The position numbers were made by a program, and so were the translations under genes. The notes beneath the pieces are model-generated. The model was not told the origin of the DNA. It saw only the letters and a list, made by a program, of their open reading frames with translations, and did no database searches. A stretch of DNA of 64,000 bases from positions 1 through 64,000 of the forward strand of contig CAMCVE010000009.1 of the NCBI GenBank assembly GCA_945881775.1, given 5' to 3'. This stretch comes from Bacteriovorax stolpii. GTDB taxonomy: Bacteria; Bdellovibrionota; UBA2428. Below are positions 9,071-18,447 of this stretch, piece after piece (position 1 is the first letter of the stretch; each line of letters opens with the position of its first letter).

Positions 9071-9108
9071 ACAAAGGGCACCTCTCAGTGAAGAGAGGTG
9101 CCCTTTGT
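9071..9108 (-). terminator. Rho-independent terminator of the 9144-10124 gene
   Basis: Perfect 16-bp stem (9071-9086 and 9093-9108) with a 6-nt loop; on the minus strand it is followed by GTGTTTTTC. It lies just after the stop of the gene at 9144. It also separates that gene from the baeRF promoter region. Confidence 0.85.
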
Positions 9109-9143
9109 TGCGTGACTGAAGGACCTACGAAATCTCGGGGCTC

Positions 9144-10124
9144 TTAGAGCGAGCAGGCGGAGAAGACGAGTTGATAGTTGGGGCAGCGTTGAAGCTTACG
9201 GAAGCTCGCTTCACGCGCGGGCTTGCCGCGAGCCACATCTGCGAAATGCTTGCAGAGAGCTTCACGACGAGCTTTGGGGGTCTTGTTGTCGGTGTTGATT
9301 TTGCGACCAATGTCTGAGAGTTCGGCCAGAGTGGCTTTGCCTTCAGGGCCTTCATCGGCGAAATCAGCGATCGTGAGTGCGATGCGATTGTCGCTGAAAA
9401 TACTTCCGTCAGCCATGGCGATGAAGGTTTCGGCAGCGGACTTGGCTTCTGGGCCATTCGATCCATCGAGAGACTTCAGAGCATAATGAGCCTTGCGAAG
9501 ATCATGTTTCGTGAGACGACGGGTTTCGTCGGCGTCCTGGAGCATCTTCAGCAGTGAAGCTTGCGAAGCGCCTTTGATGGTTCCGCGTTTGTTGATTTGA
9601 TCGATATCGCGCACGACCACGTTCAGATCGTTGGGCGTATTCTTCAGGACGGCCATCGAGGTTTCTACTTCGAGAGGAATATAAATGCGAAGTCCGAAGC
9701 GATGGTAAAGGGTGTCGGTGATGCCACAAGTGCGGCAAACGTCGGCAGCGCGGCGAGAGGAGTCGACGATCGCGCCCACTTCGTTTGCGAGCTTGCCGAG
9801 ATCTGCGTCGGTCACATCGTCGAGTTTTTCGACGTTGATGGCGTCGAAAGCGCGCTTGAGGCGTTCATTGCCAGGTAGGCTCAGAAGCTTTTCGAACTCA
9901 GCTTGGTTCGCGGGAATAGAACGTCCGAGAGAAAGCTCAGTCCCTTTGATGATCGTGTTGGTGATCATCATCGCTTCTTCTTCGGCAATTTTGTAAATCT
10001 TGGAGACGCGCTTGGTGGCTTGTTCCAGCGGCAGAGTCACCAGTTCGACTGTTCCAGCGGCCATGGCGATATTGGCCATCAGGCCTACGGTCAGTGTTGA
10101 GAGAAGAACTTTGAATTTGCGCAA
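9144..10124 (-). CDS. Exported protein of unknown function
   Basis: A 326-residue protein beginning at a TTG (10124) that has GGAGG seven bases upstream. This start gives a textbook signal peptide (MRKFKVLLSTLTVGLMANIAMAAG), whereas the ATG upstream at 10253 would bury it. The mature protein is mostly helical, with a CRTCG pair at about residue 127 and two more Cys near the C-terminus (KLQRCPNY, FSACSL), so disulfides are likely. No family recognised. It carries its own downstream terminator. Confidence 0.7.
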   Translation of the reverse strand: MRKFKVLLSTLTVGLMANIAMAAGTVELVTLPLEQATKRVSKIYKIAEEEAMMITNTIIKGTELSLGRSIPANQAEFEKLLSLPGNERLKRAFDAINVEKLDDVTDADLGKLANEVGAIVDSSRRAADVCRTCGITDTLYHRFGLRIYIPLEVETSMAVLKNTPNDLNVVVRDIDQINKRGTIKGASQASLLKMLQDADETRRLTKHDLRKAHYALKSLDGSNGPEAKSAAETFIAMADGSIFSDNRIALTIADFADEGPEGKATLAELSDIGRKINTDNKTPKARREALCKHFADVARGKPAREASFRKLQRCPNYQLVFSACSL

Positions 10125-10291
10125 TGGGATGCCTCCATTTTTACTTGTCATTTTTTGGAACCCTTTTAGCTTAGCCAAGTGCGGCTTCTTGGGGGTCCGT
10201 CCACTCGTCAAAAATCTAAGCCTTCTGCTCAAGTCAGACCTTGTTCTTATCAAAGAACTTGATGCGCCGCATCAAAAAAAGGGGGAAGCTC

Positions 10292-10813
10292 TTAGGGAAT
10301 CGTTTGGCTTACGCAATGAGCTAAAAATCCACTGGAATTTCGATATTTTATGTCTTCGATCTGAGTGGGGCGAGCAGAAAAAATTTTGAGCCACTCGCCG
10401 AGCGGAAGCTGCCAGGGATCCATGCAAGTGTCGATTTGGTCGAGAGTTTGAAGCTTCAAAAGATGGGGTCCTATGGGAAGCGGGACGCCCTCGAGGCTCG
10501 GGATAGGAGAATTCTCGAGATGACGGAGTCGACCTAGCGAGCGTCCCTCCACGAGCAAGGTCGTTAAGATATGACTGGCCGAGACGTGGGGCGAAACCGA
10601 CGCTGAGACAGAGGTCGGGGTGAGGGGCTGATAGATCCTAAGCTCTGTGCGCCCACTCGCTTGAAACACGCGCACAGGCCTTTTTTCACCCCATTCAATT
10701 TCATAGCGCTCGACTTGGATCATGTCCCAGAATTTCCACTGATGGGCACGACTAGCGAGTCCTGCCATGAGGGCGTCGGCTTGAGGGCAAAATCTGAGGC
10801 TCGCGAACGTCAT
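10292..10813 (-). CDS. Hypothetical protein
   Basis: A 173-residue ORF starting at ATG 10813, with AAAGG seven bases upstream. No known domain; it contains segments such as FWDMIQVERYEIEWGEKRPVR and a proline-rich C-terminal half. The reading frame stays open upstream as far as 11572, but that extension is antisense to nrnA. An ATG at 10933 with GGGAG five bases before it is an alternative start and would add 40 residues. I prefer 10813 because the intervening DNA encodes a convincing small membrane peptide in another frame whose stop overlaps this ATG. Confidence 0.5.
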   Translation of the reverse strand: MTFASLRFCPQADALMAGLASRAHQWKFWDMIQVERYEIEWGEKRPVRVFQASGRTELRIYQPLTPTSVSASVSPHVSASHILTTLLVEGRSLGRLRHLENSPIPSLEGVPLPIGPHLLKLQTLDQIDTCMDPWQLPLGEWLKIFSARPTQIEDIKYRNSSGFLAHCVSQTIP

Positions 10814-10902
10814 GACTGGGCCTTTGAAACTCCCATGAGAAATCCCACAACCCAGCCCAACGCAAAAATCGAAGGGATGAAAATCCAGTGTTCCGTAGTC
10901 AT
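10810..10902 (-). CDS. Candidate 30-residue single-pass membrane peptide
   Basis: ATG 10902 opens a 30-codon ORF: a short polar N-terminus (MTTEHW), one hydrophobic helix (IFIPSIFALGWVVGFLMGV) and a short tail (SKAQS). Its TGA overlaps the ATG of the next gene (ATGA), the same coupling seen elsewhere in this window. No strong Shine-Dalgarno is visible. In the competing longer frame the same DNA would encode a Cys/Gly-rich stretch with little protein-like character. Confidence 0.4.
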   Translation of the reverse strand: MTTEHWIFIPSIFALGWVVGFLMGVSKAQS

Positions 10903-11044
10903 ATTGTAGAAGTTCATGCGCCGACCATCTCATTACCTCTCCCGCTTTCTGGCAAGGTACAACATGGTGCATCCTTGTTTTGTCGAGGGTGCAGCAGTCA
11001 TACTTAAGTCGCGGGACTAGAAACACCGATAAGAATAGGAATGG

Positions 11045-12046
11045 ATGCGTATGCTCGACTTTGACCGATTCATGAAGATATTGGGCGACGCCCGATCCGT
11101 TGGACTCACAGCGCCGGCATTTGGGGATGGCGACTCTGTCGGAACCCAGTGTGCGCTCAAAGAGATCCTTGAGCATAAGTATCCGAAGCTCAAGGTTCGT
11201 ATCATCAACGAAACGGCGTGTCCTCGCCGTTATATGTTTCTGCATCATGCAGATGCTTTCGAGATATCGGAAGACATTCTCCGTGAGGATCCTTCGACTT
11301 GGCCTGAAATCATGGTTTGCGTCGACGGAAATTTTGAGCGTATCGGCGACGACACAATGAAAATTTGGGACGCGGCCAAGAAGCGCGGACAGGTCGATCA
11401 TCATGCCATAAGTGGAACTGATATTTATGATTTTCGACTCTATCAACCCGAGGCGGCGGCCACGACAGAAATTGTTTTTGATCTCGTGAGAAAGCTCGGA
11501 CTTCCTCTGACCAAAACAATCGCCCAGTCTCTCTATATGGGACTCATCTTCGATACGGGACTTTTCAAACACTCCAACACCACACCTAAAGTGATGCGCA
11601 TTGGTGCGGAACTACTGGAGACGGGCTTTAACCACACCCAAACGGCGGAAGAAGGCCTCTTGATCAGGACTCCGCCCGCTTTCGATTTGCTAAAGACCGT
11701 GCTCGCTGAATCTCGCTTTGAATTGGACGCGCGCTACGTGTGGAGTGTGCTGAGCTATGCGGCTTACGAAAAATCGGGTGCAGATGCCGATGACAAGGAA
11801 GGGTTGATTGATCAGCTCTTCCTCACGACAAAGTGTGAAATTGCGGGGTTCTATTTCGAGATCAAACCACAGATCTGGAAGGTTTCCTTTCGTGCCCGCA
11901 AGCACTGGGACGTAGCTGCTCTCGCACGCACTCTCAACCCCCAGGGGGGGGGGCATAAGAAGGCAGCGGGTTGCTCGCTCGAGGGCCCCATGAGTGACGT
12001 GTTATCGCGTTGTCACAAATCTGTGAAAGCCCTTCTCGGTACTTAG
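11045..12046 (+). CDS. nrnA: DHH/DHHA1 phosphoesterase (NrnA-like nanoRNase/pAp phosphatase)
   Basis: A 333-residue DHH-superfamily protein. The first metal motif is GDGDSVGTQ (usually DxDxxGS), the central motif is QVDHH, and the C-terminal DHHA1 motif is GGGHKKAAG. This is the NrnA/YtqI arrangement: degradation of 2-5 nt oligoribonucleotides and removal of the 3' phosphate of pAp in the cytoplasm. Length is normal. It is divergent from the small genes at 10810-10933 across about 110 bp and followed 21 bp later by slt. Confidence 0.85.
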   Translation: MRMLDFDRFMKILGDARSVGLTAPAFGDGDSVGTQCALKEILEHKYPKLKVRIINETACPRRYMFLHHADAFEISEDILREDPSTWPEIMVCVDGNFERIGDDTMKIWDAAKKRGQVDHHAISGTDIYDFRLYQPEAAATTEIVFDLVRKLGLPLTKTIAQSLYMGLIFDTGLFKHSNTTPKVMRIGAELLETGFNHTQTAEEGLLIRTPPAFDLLKTVLAESRFELDARYVWSVLSYAAYEKSGADADDKEGLIDQLFLTTKCEIAGFYFEIKPQIWKVSFRARKHWDVAALARTLNPQGGGHKKAAGCSLEGPMSDVLSRCHKSVKALLGT

Positions 12047-12067
12047 ATCCATCGAGGGGAGAGACGG

Positions 12068-13927
12068 ATGATCAAGAAGTTCTGGAAATCAGCCTCGGGA
12101 CGGAAGATCTTCTTCCTCGGGCTCGGTCTGGGATTTATCGTCACCTCGAGCGCGATGTTCTGGCTTAGCCAGTCGCTCCTTGATAGCGAAGAATTCGAAG
12201 TCGACTCGAGTGTCCATCTCGGACTGCAATCGGATTCGCTGCCAGTGGTCGCCCTGCGGCCCATTTCTACCGAGCGACTGAGCCGTCAACTGAAGATAAA
12301 AACGCCTGAAGAAGCCTTGAAGCTGGCTCGTGTTTTTGGGGATCGGATTGCTTCGGGATTCCTACCAAGGGGCTGGGACGGTCGATGCTCAAAAGACTTT
12401 CACCCCACGCTCTGTCTTGCTTTGAAAGACTATTTTGAAGCCTTTGAAGCACGCACAGCTGCTGCTCGCCAGAGAATTACCCGACGCAGTCGCATCGTCT
12501 TCACAGACGCTCGTGTTCCAAAGCTCCAGAGTGAAGACCTTGGAATTTTGCTCGGATTGTCCGCAAAACAAGCCAAACCAAAACTCGTCCGCTGGACGGC
12601 GCTCGCGCTCAAGACCAAGGAATGTCCACGCAACTTCAGTATCGCTCTTGCCCGAATGTGGGAGTACTTCGCGGAGGACGTGGGTGGTTGGGAGCGCATC
12701 GCAGAGCTCGACGCCCACGGTCTTTCATGTCTATCGACCGGAGACAAGAACGCAGAATATGTTTTTCTCCGCGCGGGACTTCTGGCTTATTCAGCCAAGA
12801 ACTTTGAGTTGGCTCTGAGCTATTTTCAAAAGGCGCAGCTTTCCACCGTGCGCCGTGAATCGTATCGCGTGAATTTCTGGGCGGCTCGTACGCTGGATGC
12901 CTTAAAGCGTCCTGACGAGGCGCGGGCCTATAGAGAACAGCTTGTGGCGGAGAACCCGCTGTCTTGGCAGGCGATTCGCACCTACAAGGAGCTGGGTCGG
13001 GAACCGATGAATATTGTCCGCGAGATGCAACCCTTCCGTGATCGGTACTTTGCCGATGATGATCGAATCAATCAGAGACTTGCTTGGTTCTATTTGCTGG
13101 CAAGGACGGACAACGCTGAATACGCGATTCAGCGCTACGCGGAACTTCTTGTGGAGTCGATGGATTCACGCACTCCTCGCGGCGTTTTTCAGCACGTGGC
13201 TCGTATCCTGGACAACATCGCGCAACATCGATTGCAGATTTCGATCCTCAATAGGATGTACGCTGTTCATCCGGACGCCCTAAATATCGAGACACTGCGC
13301 CTGTACTATCCTAAACCTTACTTTGACGAGATCGATGCCGCTTCGCCAAATATCGATACGGCAGTTCTACTGGGTCTTGTGAGGCAGGAAAGTGGATTTG
13401 ATCCGAAGGCACGCTCCGGAGCGAATGCCCGCGGGCTCTTGCAGGTCCTGCCAGGCACGGCCCGCGAAGTTCGCAAGCGGACACCCGCAGAGAAACTCTA
13501 CGATTCGACGATCAATATTCAGGTGGGTTCAACCTATTACATGCGTCTCGTGAAATACTTCGACGGCTCGTTTGAGAAGGCTCTTGCGGCCTACAACGCC
13601 GGAATGGGACGCGTTGGAGATTGGAACCGACGCTACGCCTCGGTGGCTGACGACACGCAACTCTTTATGGACATGATTCCCTACCGTGAAACGCGGGAGT
13701 ATGTGTCGTCGATTCTGCGCAACGCCTATTGGTATCATCGACTCTTCCCGGAGCTCACATTGGCCCTGCGCGACGGCGTGCTCAGTTCTCATCTCCTTAA
13801 AGATGAACTCGCGGAACAGATTCGAAGCTATGTCCGTCAGTCCACGCCTGCGCTTGGCGAGCCGCAACAAGGCGACGGTGAAAATCCGGCTAAGGATCCA
13901 GAAGAAGACTCAGATTTCGTGAATTGA
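12068..13927 (+). CDS. slt: Soluble-type lytic murein transglycosylase, membrane-anchored
   Basis: A 619-residue protein. The N-terminus (KIFFLGLGLGFIVTSSAMFWL) is a signal anchor. A long alpha-superhelical TPR-like region follows, as in Slt70, and then the catalytic SLT domain: VRQESGFDPKARSGANARG with catalytic Glu at about residue 441, GLLQVLP, and AAYNAGMGRV. It cleaves the MurNAc-GlcNAc bond of peptidoglycan to 1,6-anhydro products in the periplasm. An acidic tail ends the protein. GAGGGGAGAGACGG precedes the ATG. Confidence 0.92.
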   Translation: MIKKFWKSASGRKIFFLGLGLGFIVTSSAMFWLSQSLLDSEEFEVDSSVHLGLQSDSLPVVALRPISTERLSRQLKIKTPEEALKLARVFGDRIASGFLPRGWDGRCSKDFHPTLCLALKDYFEAFEARTAAARQRITRRSRIVFTDARVPKLQSEDLGILLGLSAKQAKPKLVRWTALALKTKECPRNFSIALARMWEYFAEDVGGWERIAELDAHGLSCLSTGDKNAEYVFLRAGLLAYSAKNFELALSYFQKAQLSTVRRESYRVNFWAARTLDALKRPDEARAYREQLVAENPLSWQAIRTYKELGREPMNIVREMQPFRDRYFADDDRINQRLAWFYLLARTDNAEYAIQRYAELLVESMDSRTPRGVFQHVARILDNIAQHRLQISILNRMYAVHPDALNIETLRLYYPKPYFDEIDAASPNIDTAVLLGLVRQESGFDPKARSGANARGLLQVLPGTAREVRKRTPAEKLYDSTINIQVGSTYYMRLVKYFDGSFEKALAAYNAGMGRVGDWNRRYASVADDTQLFMDMIPYRETREYVSSILRNAYWYHRLFPELTLALRDGVLSSHLLKDELAEQIRSYVRQSTPALGEPQQGDGENPAKDPEEDSDFVN

Positions 13928-13969
13928 AAGACGCTTGTCCTGAGTGGGGCCTCGGCCTATGCTCACGCC

Positions 13970-14263
13970 ATGGAATCGCTCCCGAAGAACCCAAAACAAT
14001 CCCAGGTTCTGGTTTACACCAAGGACTACTGTCCCTATTGCGACGCCGCTAAGAATTTGCTGACGCAAAAAGGCGTTGGCTATGACGAGATCGATGTGAG
14101 CCAAGACGCTACGCAATTGAAGGTGATGCTGGAGCGCTCGGCACCTCGTCGTACCGTCCCTCAAATTTTTATTGGAGAGACGGGCATCGGCGGCTTCACT
14201 GACATGCAGAAACTCGACCAAGAGGGTCAGTTAGAGGGCATGTTGTTTCCCGCAGGGCGCTGA
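13970..14263 (+). CDS. grxC: Glutaredoxin 3-type dithiol glutaredoxin
   Basis: A 97-residue thioredoxin-fold protein with the CPYC active site (Cys21, Cys24), the cis-Pro segment TVPQIFIG and the glutathione-site GGFTDM. This is a standard dithiol glutaredoxin for glutathione-dependent reduction of cytoplasmic disulfides. It follows slt by 43 bp and converges on the aminopeptidase gene 13 bp away. Confidence 0.93.
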   Translation: MESLPKNPKQSQVLVYTKDYCPYCDAAKNLLTQKGVGYDEIDVSQDATQLKVMLERSAPRRTVPQIFIGETGIGGFTDMQKLDQEGQLEGMLFPAGR

Positions 14264-14276
14264 CGCGGCGATTTGC

Positions 14277-15644
14277 TCAGCTTCTGCGGGACATGAAATT
14301 TTCGATCTCGGCGGCATAGCGTGGCAGGTCGGTGGTGATGATCTCTGCGGGCCCTTTGGCTTTTACGATCACGTCGTCTTCGATGCGGACACCGATGCCG
14401 CGATATTCGGCCGGCACGGTCTTGTCGTCAGGCAGGAAGTAGAGACCTGGCTCAACGGTGAAAACCATGTTGGGCTCGAGGCGGATTTCGCGCCCGTTCC
14501 TGTCGACATACGGTGACTGGTCGTGAACGTCGAGTCCGAGCCAATGACCTGTCCCGTGGGGATAGTAACGACGGTGTGAGGATTCTTTCAAAATCTGCTT
14601 CGTCGTTCCTTTGAGAAGTTTGAGGCTTCGAAGTCCTGCGATGAGCACCTCGGAGGTGCGGGCGTGAATCTTGTCGTAGGGCGTGCCCTTGGTGGAAATA
14701 CGAATGGCTTCTTGGTGGGCTTCTCCCACGATATCCATGATGTTGCGCTGGGCCCGTGTGAAGCGACCCCCAACAGGGAAGGTGCGCGTGATATCTGAAG
14801 CATAGTGCTGGTACTCACATCCCGCGTCGATCAGAAGCAATTCGCCCTCGTGCATCTGACGATTGTTGCTGTTGTAGTGAAGAATAGTCGCGTTGTGGCC
14901 CGACGCGACGATGGAGTTGTAGGAAACACCAGAAGCCCCTTGGCGCAGGAACTCGCCCTCGATGGCCGACTGAATTTCGTATTCATGGGCGCCGGGTTCG
15001 AGAGCTTCCAAGGCGCAAAGATGGGCGTCAGCGGCGATGCGCGCAGAGTAGCGCATGGTTTTGACTTCTTCGGCATCTTTGACGAGTCGCATTTCCTGGA
15101 TCACGGGACCGATGTCTTCGACGGCAACAATGCGGGCGGCTCCTGTTCGAGTGCGACTGGGATAGGCTTCAATCAGCGCAAAAAGTTGCTGACGAAGATC
15201 TGAATCGAGCAGCGCATTCGTCAAGATTCTGACGTGGGCGCCTTTGGGTCGAGACTTCATCCATTCGAGAAATTGAGTTTTTAATTCGGTGTTAACGAAC
15301 GCTTCGTTCGCGCCAAAGGTCTTTTTGGCACCCTCAGGCCCGTAGAGCAATCCTGTCCACTGCTCGCGCAACGGATCACGTGCCTGTGTGAAGATCCGAA
15401 AGACACTCTTGGGGGTGCCTTTCCCTAGTGTTTCGCGCGATAGCGTAAATGCTGACGCTGACTCGGGAAATCCCGTCATGTAAAGAAATGATGAATCTCC
15501 ACGATAGGAATACTCGGTATCATGGTTCCTGATTTTCTCGGGTGTGTTAAAGTAGATCAATAGATCGAGATCTGGCTTGAGGACAACGGCGAGTTTTTTT
15601 CGACGGGACTCGAATGTTTTTAGGCTGTGATAGCGGGGAATCAT
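14277..15644 (-). CDS. pepP: Xaa-Pro aminopeptidase (aminopeptidase P)
   Basis: About 455 residues. An N-terminal AMP_N domain (RRKKLAVVL, then DTEYSYRGDSSFLYMTGF) precedes a pita-bread metallopeptidase domain with LLIDAGCEYQHYASDITRTF (two Asp ligands), GTGHWLGLDVHD (His), EPGLY (Glu) and GIGVRIEDD (Glu). It removes N-terminal residues next to proline in the cytoplasm. I use ATG 15644 (MIPRYHSL); the 21 codons upstream lie in the divergent promoter region and lack family-like sequence. Confidence 0.9.
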   Translation of the reverse strand: MIPRYHSLKTFESRRKKLAVVLKPDLDLLIYFNTPEKIRNHDTEYSYRGDSSFLYMTGFPESASAFTLSRETLGKGTPKSVFRIFTQARDPLREQWTGLLYGPEGAKKTFGANEAFVNTELKTQFLEWMKSRPKGAHVRILTNALLDSDLRQQLFALIEAYPSRTRTGAARIVAVEDIGPVIQEMRLVKDAEEVKTMRYSARIAADAHLCALEALEPGAHEYEIQSAIEGEFLRQGASGVSYNSIVASGHNATILHYNSNNRQMHEGELLLIDAGCEYQHYASDITRTFPVGGRFTRAQRNIMDIVGEAHQEAIRISTKGTPYDKIHARTSEVLIAGLRSLKLLKGTTKQILKESSHRRYYPHGTGHWLGLDVHDQSPYVDRNGREIRLEPNMVFTVEPGLYFLPDDKTVPAEYRGIGVRIEDDVIVKAKGPAEIITTDLPRYAAEIENFMSRRS

Positions 15645-15679
15645 GATTCTCGTTTTATCACCCAGGGGAGAGTTTGAGA

Positions 15680-16354
15680 ATGTTTTTGAAGAAGCTTTTC
15701 GTGACAATGAGTTTGAGTCTGCTGGCTGTTTCTGTCCGCGCTGCTGAAGTGACCCATCCCGGCACCCGCCTGAGCAATTACGAGTCCGAACTGCGCCGTG
15801 TGTATCCGCAGGCGAGCAAAATCGAAGAGTACAGTTTCGTTCCCGCGCAATGGGGCGGCATCAGTTTGATGGGGCTCATCGGAAGACTCGTCGGCGACCG
15901 TGCCTCGCCTTTTGAGAATATCAACACGCGTCGGTATCTGTACCGCGCCTATAAGGGCAAGAATGTTCTTGGCGTGACCCACGGTTCGAGCACTTTGTCG
16001 GATACCGGCCCGATCGATCTCTTTGTCTATTACAATGCCGACTCCAGCGTGCGTGACGTTCGTCTGGATCGCGCTCCCACAGGAGTTGTTTCACAATTGG
16101 CCGAGGGCGGTTATCTGAAACAGTTTCTCAATCGTCCCACTGATGATTTTACGGTCACGATCGGAAAGCGTGGTCGCGTGACCAACTGGGGAAACTTTTC
16201 CCGCGAGGCTCGACGCCCGAAAGAAAAGGAACTCGCAGGTTATTTTGATCGCATCGTTCGTTCGATGCGTTTCAATGCGGCCTTCGTGGAAGTGGCCTAT
16301 TTTATCGGGCAGCACCCACAAGCCGCAGATCAATCCGCTCAACTTCAAAATTGA
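15680..16354 (+). CDS. Exported protein of unknown function
   Basis: A 224-residue protein with a clear signal peptide (MFLKKLFVTMSLSLLAVSVRAAE). ATG 15680 has AGGGGAG nine bases upstream; a TTG two codons earlier is less likely. The mature part (GTRLSNYESELRRVYPQASKIEEYSF, a segment ending YLYRAYKGKNVLGVTHGSS) has a weak FMN-binding-domain flavour, in that such domains often follow a redox-protein pattern of short beta strands, but no flavin-attachment motif is present. I do not assign a function. It is divergent from pepP across 35 bp. Confidence 0.65.
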   Translation: MFLKKLFVTMSLSLLAVSVRAAEVTHPGTRLSNYESELRRVYPQASKIEEYSFVPAQWGGISLMGLIGRLVGDRASPFENINTRRYLYRAYKGKNVLGVTHGSSTLSDTGPIDLFVYYNADSSVRDVRLDRAPTGVVSQLAEGGYLKQFLNRPTDDFTVTIGKRGRVTNWGNFSREARRPKEKELAGYFDRIVRSMRFNAAFVEVAYFIGQHPQAADQSAQLQN

Positions 16355-16387
16355 CCTGATTCGCGCGGACTGCAAGTCTCGTCGCGA

Positions 16388-17221
16388 ATGAACCTTATAG
16401 AATCCTCTGTGTGGAAGAGTGCGCCCCGTGGGCCTGGGGTCTATTTGATGTTCGGTCCTATGGGCAGTCTCCTTTATGTTGGAAAGGCCAAGTCGTTACG
16501 CTCGCGACTCGCGAGCTATTGGCGCTCGAGTCCGAAAGAATCGCGCAAACTGGATCGGATACGTCGTCGAGTCGTAAGTATCCAGTGGCGCGAAACAGAG
16601 TCTGAGAAAGCGGCTCTTCTGCTTGAGAACGTTCTGCTCAGAGAACGGCGACCGTTCTTTAATGTGATGAACACGCGTCCAGAACGTTATCCCTACCTTC
16701 TGCTGCAAGAGCGAAAGGTCTCAGACACGCTAAGGTTTTGCCGGTGCTCCCTAGTGAGTTCGATCACCAATCAGGAAAGTAGCGACCTGTTCTACGGCGC
16801 CTTTCGTTCGCGTCGACTTACGACTGAGGCCACAGAGGTGCTGTTCGAACTTTTCGAGATTCGAGAAGGCTGTTTTCTTCTTGAGCCATCTCAGAGGCCG
16901 CGCAGGCGCGGGTGGGCGACCCTATCCTCGTTAGAGGTCGAGAAACTTCACAGCTTCTTCGAGGGCACGAGCTCCGATTTGATTGCGGACCTTTATCAAG
17001 AGTTGTGGCAAGGCCAATGTTTCGAAGATCCGCTCCTAGCCAAACGGCTTGACGGACATTTTTCACTGCTTCGAAATTTTTTCGAGCAGGGCCCCCGCCG
17101 CAATCGAGTGATCTGCGAAGAGCTCGGGCTTAAATCGACTCTGATTGAACAGGCGCAGCTCGACGATCTGCTTGTTGAGATGCACTTTCGCGACAAGATC
17201 AAAGATCAGAACGGGTTGTAG
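16388..17221 (+). CDS. GIY-YIG endonuclease, UvrC N-terminal-like (Cho-like)
   Basis: A 277-residue protein whose first 100 residues form a UvrC-type GIY-YIG domain: GPGVYLMFG, LLYVGKAKSLRSRLASY with the conserved Tyr and Arg, ESEKAALLLEN with the metal-binding Glu, and ERRPFFNVMN. The remaining 170 residues lack the UvrC RNase-H and HhH domains, which resembles Cho, the stand-alone UvrC homologue that makes the 3' incision in nucleotide excision repair. The Cho assignment is inference. The 3' end overlaps the convergent flavoprotein gene by 16 bp. Confidence 0.75.
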   Translation: MNLIESSVWKSAPRGPGVYLMFGPMGSLLYVGKAKSLRSRLASYWRSSPKESRKLDRIRRRVVSIQWRETESEKAALLLENVLLRERRPFFNVMNTRPERYPYLLLQERKVSDTLRFCRCSLVSSITNQESSDLFYGAFRSRRLTTEATEVLFELFEIREGCFLLEPSQRPRRRGWATLSSLEVEKLHSFFEGTSSDLIADLYQELWQGQCFEDPLLAKRLDGHFSLLRNFFEQGPRRNRVICEELGLKSTLIEQAQLDDLLVEMHFRDKIKDQNGL

Positions 17222-18447
17222 CCTTCGCGTTTAAGTGTGAGTAGATAGCGCACACGAACGAGATTTTTGAGCTTGTCGACGGATGCTCCGTGCACAAAGG
17301 GAGACACCCATTTGGCGAGTCGACTTGAGGCCGGGGGGCCCAGTCGTCCAATACCGTCATGGGGTCCGAGAGTGACGAGGTACCCCAGATCCGAGGCTCT
17401 AAACGCAGCATGGTTTTGGTGTGGGAAATTTTTGAAAAGTAGCGGAATTCGATCCGCAAGATAGAGGCCCGATTGCACCGCAAACTGGGCGCGCCTGGGC
17501 AGAATCAAAGGATTCATTAACGGAGCGCTGTTGATCGTGTAGCGAGCGACATCTCCGATCGCAAAGTGGAGTGGATGAGCTTTGATTTCGAAGCTCTCAT
17601 CGACCGCTAGACCCACTTGATTCTCGGCGCTTGCGAGTCCGGATAACCACGTTGTGGTGCGTTTGGCGCCCGTACAGAGCACGAGAAGATCCCAGGGGAT
17701 CACTTGACCGTTCTGGAGGTGGAGTTCTTCCGCGCTGAGGCGGCTCGCGGGTGAGCCGAGAACTGTTTCGATCTTGAGACGGTTGAGATCCTTGCGAAAG
17801 AGCTTGCGCGCGATGGGAGAAAAATCCTTCAGCATCGACGGATGCTCGTCGAGGAGAATGATGCGGCAGCGTTTGTTGTTCCCCCGCAGGTACGCGAGTT
17901 CACCCGCCACTTCGATGCCGGTGCTTCCGGCTCCCAAAACGACGACAAAACGATCGCGACTCTCACGAGACTCGGGCTTCCAGCCAATTCGGGCAAGCGC
18001 TGTGCGTAGCTCCTGGACGTGACTCGTTTTCTTAAACTGGAAAATCCTCTTCGAAAGATTTTCTTTGTTTTGCTGATACAGATCTTCAAGCCCCTCAATC
18101 GCCGGCATCACACTGCGAAGTCCTGTGGCCACAACAAGTGCGTCGTAAGGAAGGGCTTGTTGGTTGATTCCGCGCAGCTCAAGCAACTTATTTGCGGGAT
18201 CGACATTGGTGACGCGTGATTCAATAAATCGAACTCCGCGACGTGCGAGTAACTTCTGAAACGCAAAGGTGTAGGGTTTGCCGGTGCGAAGCGTTCGGTA
18301 AAGATCGCAAGTGAGTTCCTGGCGAACGTCGGGACTTACGAGAGTGACTCGCACGTCTTCGTGACGCGCGAGGCGCAGAGCGCACGGAAGGCCCGCGTAT
18401 CCCGCACCTACGACGATCACATGAGGGATTTGCCGGTGGAGTGTCAC
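17206..18447 (-). CDS. NADH dehydrogenase-like FAD/NAD oxidoreductase (NDH-2 family)
   Basis: A 413-residue pyridine nucleotide-disulfide-fold flavoprotein without redox cysteines. The FAD motif is VVGAGYAGLPCALRLA, the NAD motif VVLGAGSTGIEVAGELA, and the second FAD contact is PLHFAIGDVARY. This fits type II NADH:quinone dehydrogenases and related quinone reductases at the inner membrane face. I set the start at GTG 18447, which overlaps the stop of the PilZ gene (GTGA); the open frame extends to 18582 but that part lies inside the upstream gene. Confidence 0.8.
   Translation of the reverse strand: MTLHRQIPHVIVVGAGYAGLPCALRLARHEDVRVTLVSPDVRQELTCDLYRTLRTGKPYTFAFQKLLARRGVRFIESRVTNVDPANKLLELRGINQQALPYDALVVATGLRSVMPAIEGLEDLYQQNKENLSKRIFQFKKTSHVQELRTALARIGWKPESRESRDRFVVVLGAGSTGIEVAGELAYLRGNNKRCRIILLDEHPSMLKDFSPIARKLFRKDLNRLKIETVLGSPASRLSAEELHLQNGQVIPWDLLVLCTGAKRTTTWLSGLASAENQVGLAVDESFEIKAHPLHFAIGDVARYTINSAPLMNPLILPRRAQFAVQSGLYLADRIPLLFKNFPHQNHAAFRASDLGYLVTLGPHDGIGRLGPPASSRLAKWVSPFVHGASVDKLKNLVRVRYLLTLKREGYNPF

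Noticed and set aside
10265-10285. Small inverted repeat TTGATGC...GCATCAA as a terminator
   Set aside because: Loop is only 3 nt and no T-run follows on the minus strand, where a terminator would be needed.
10934-11572. N-terminal extension of the minus-strand frame ending at 10292
   Set aside because: It is wholly antisense to nrnA, which is strongly supported by motifs; the extension has no protein-like features.
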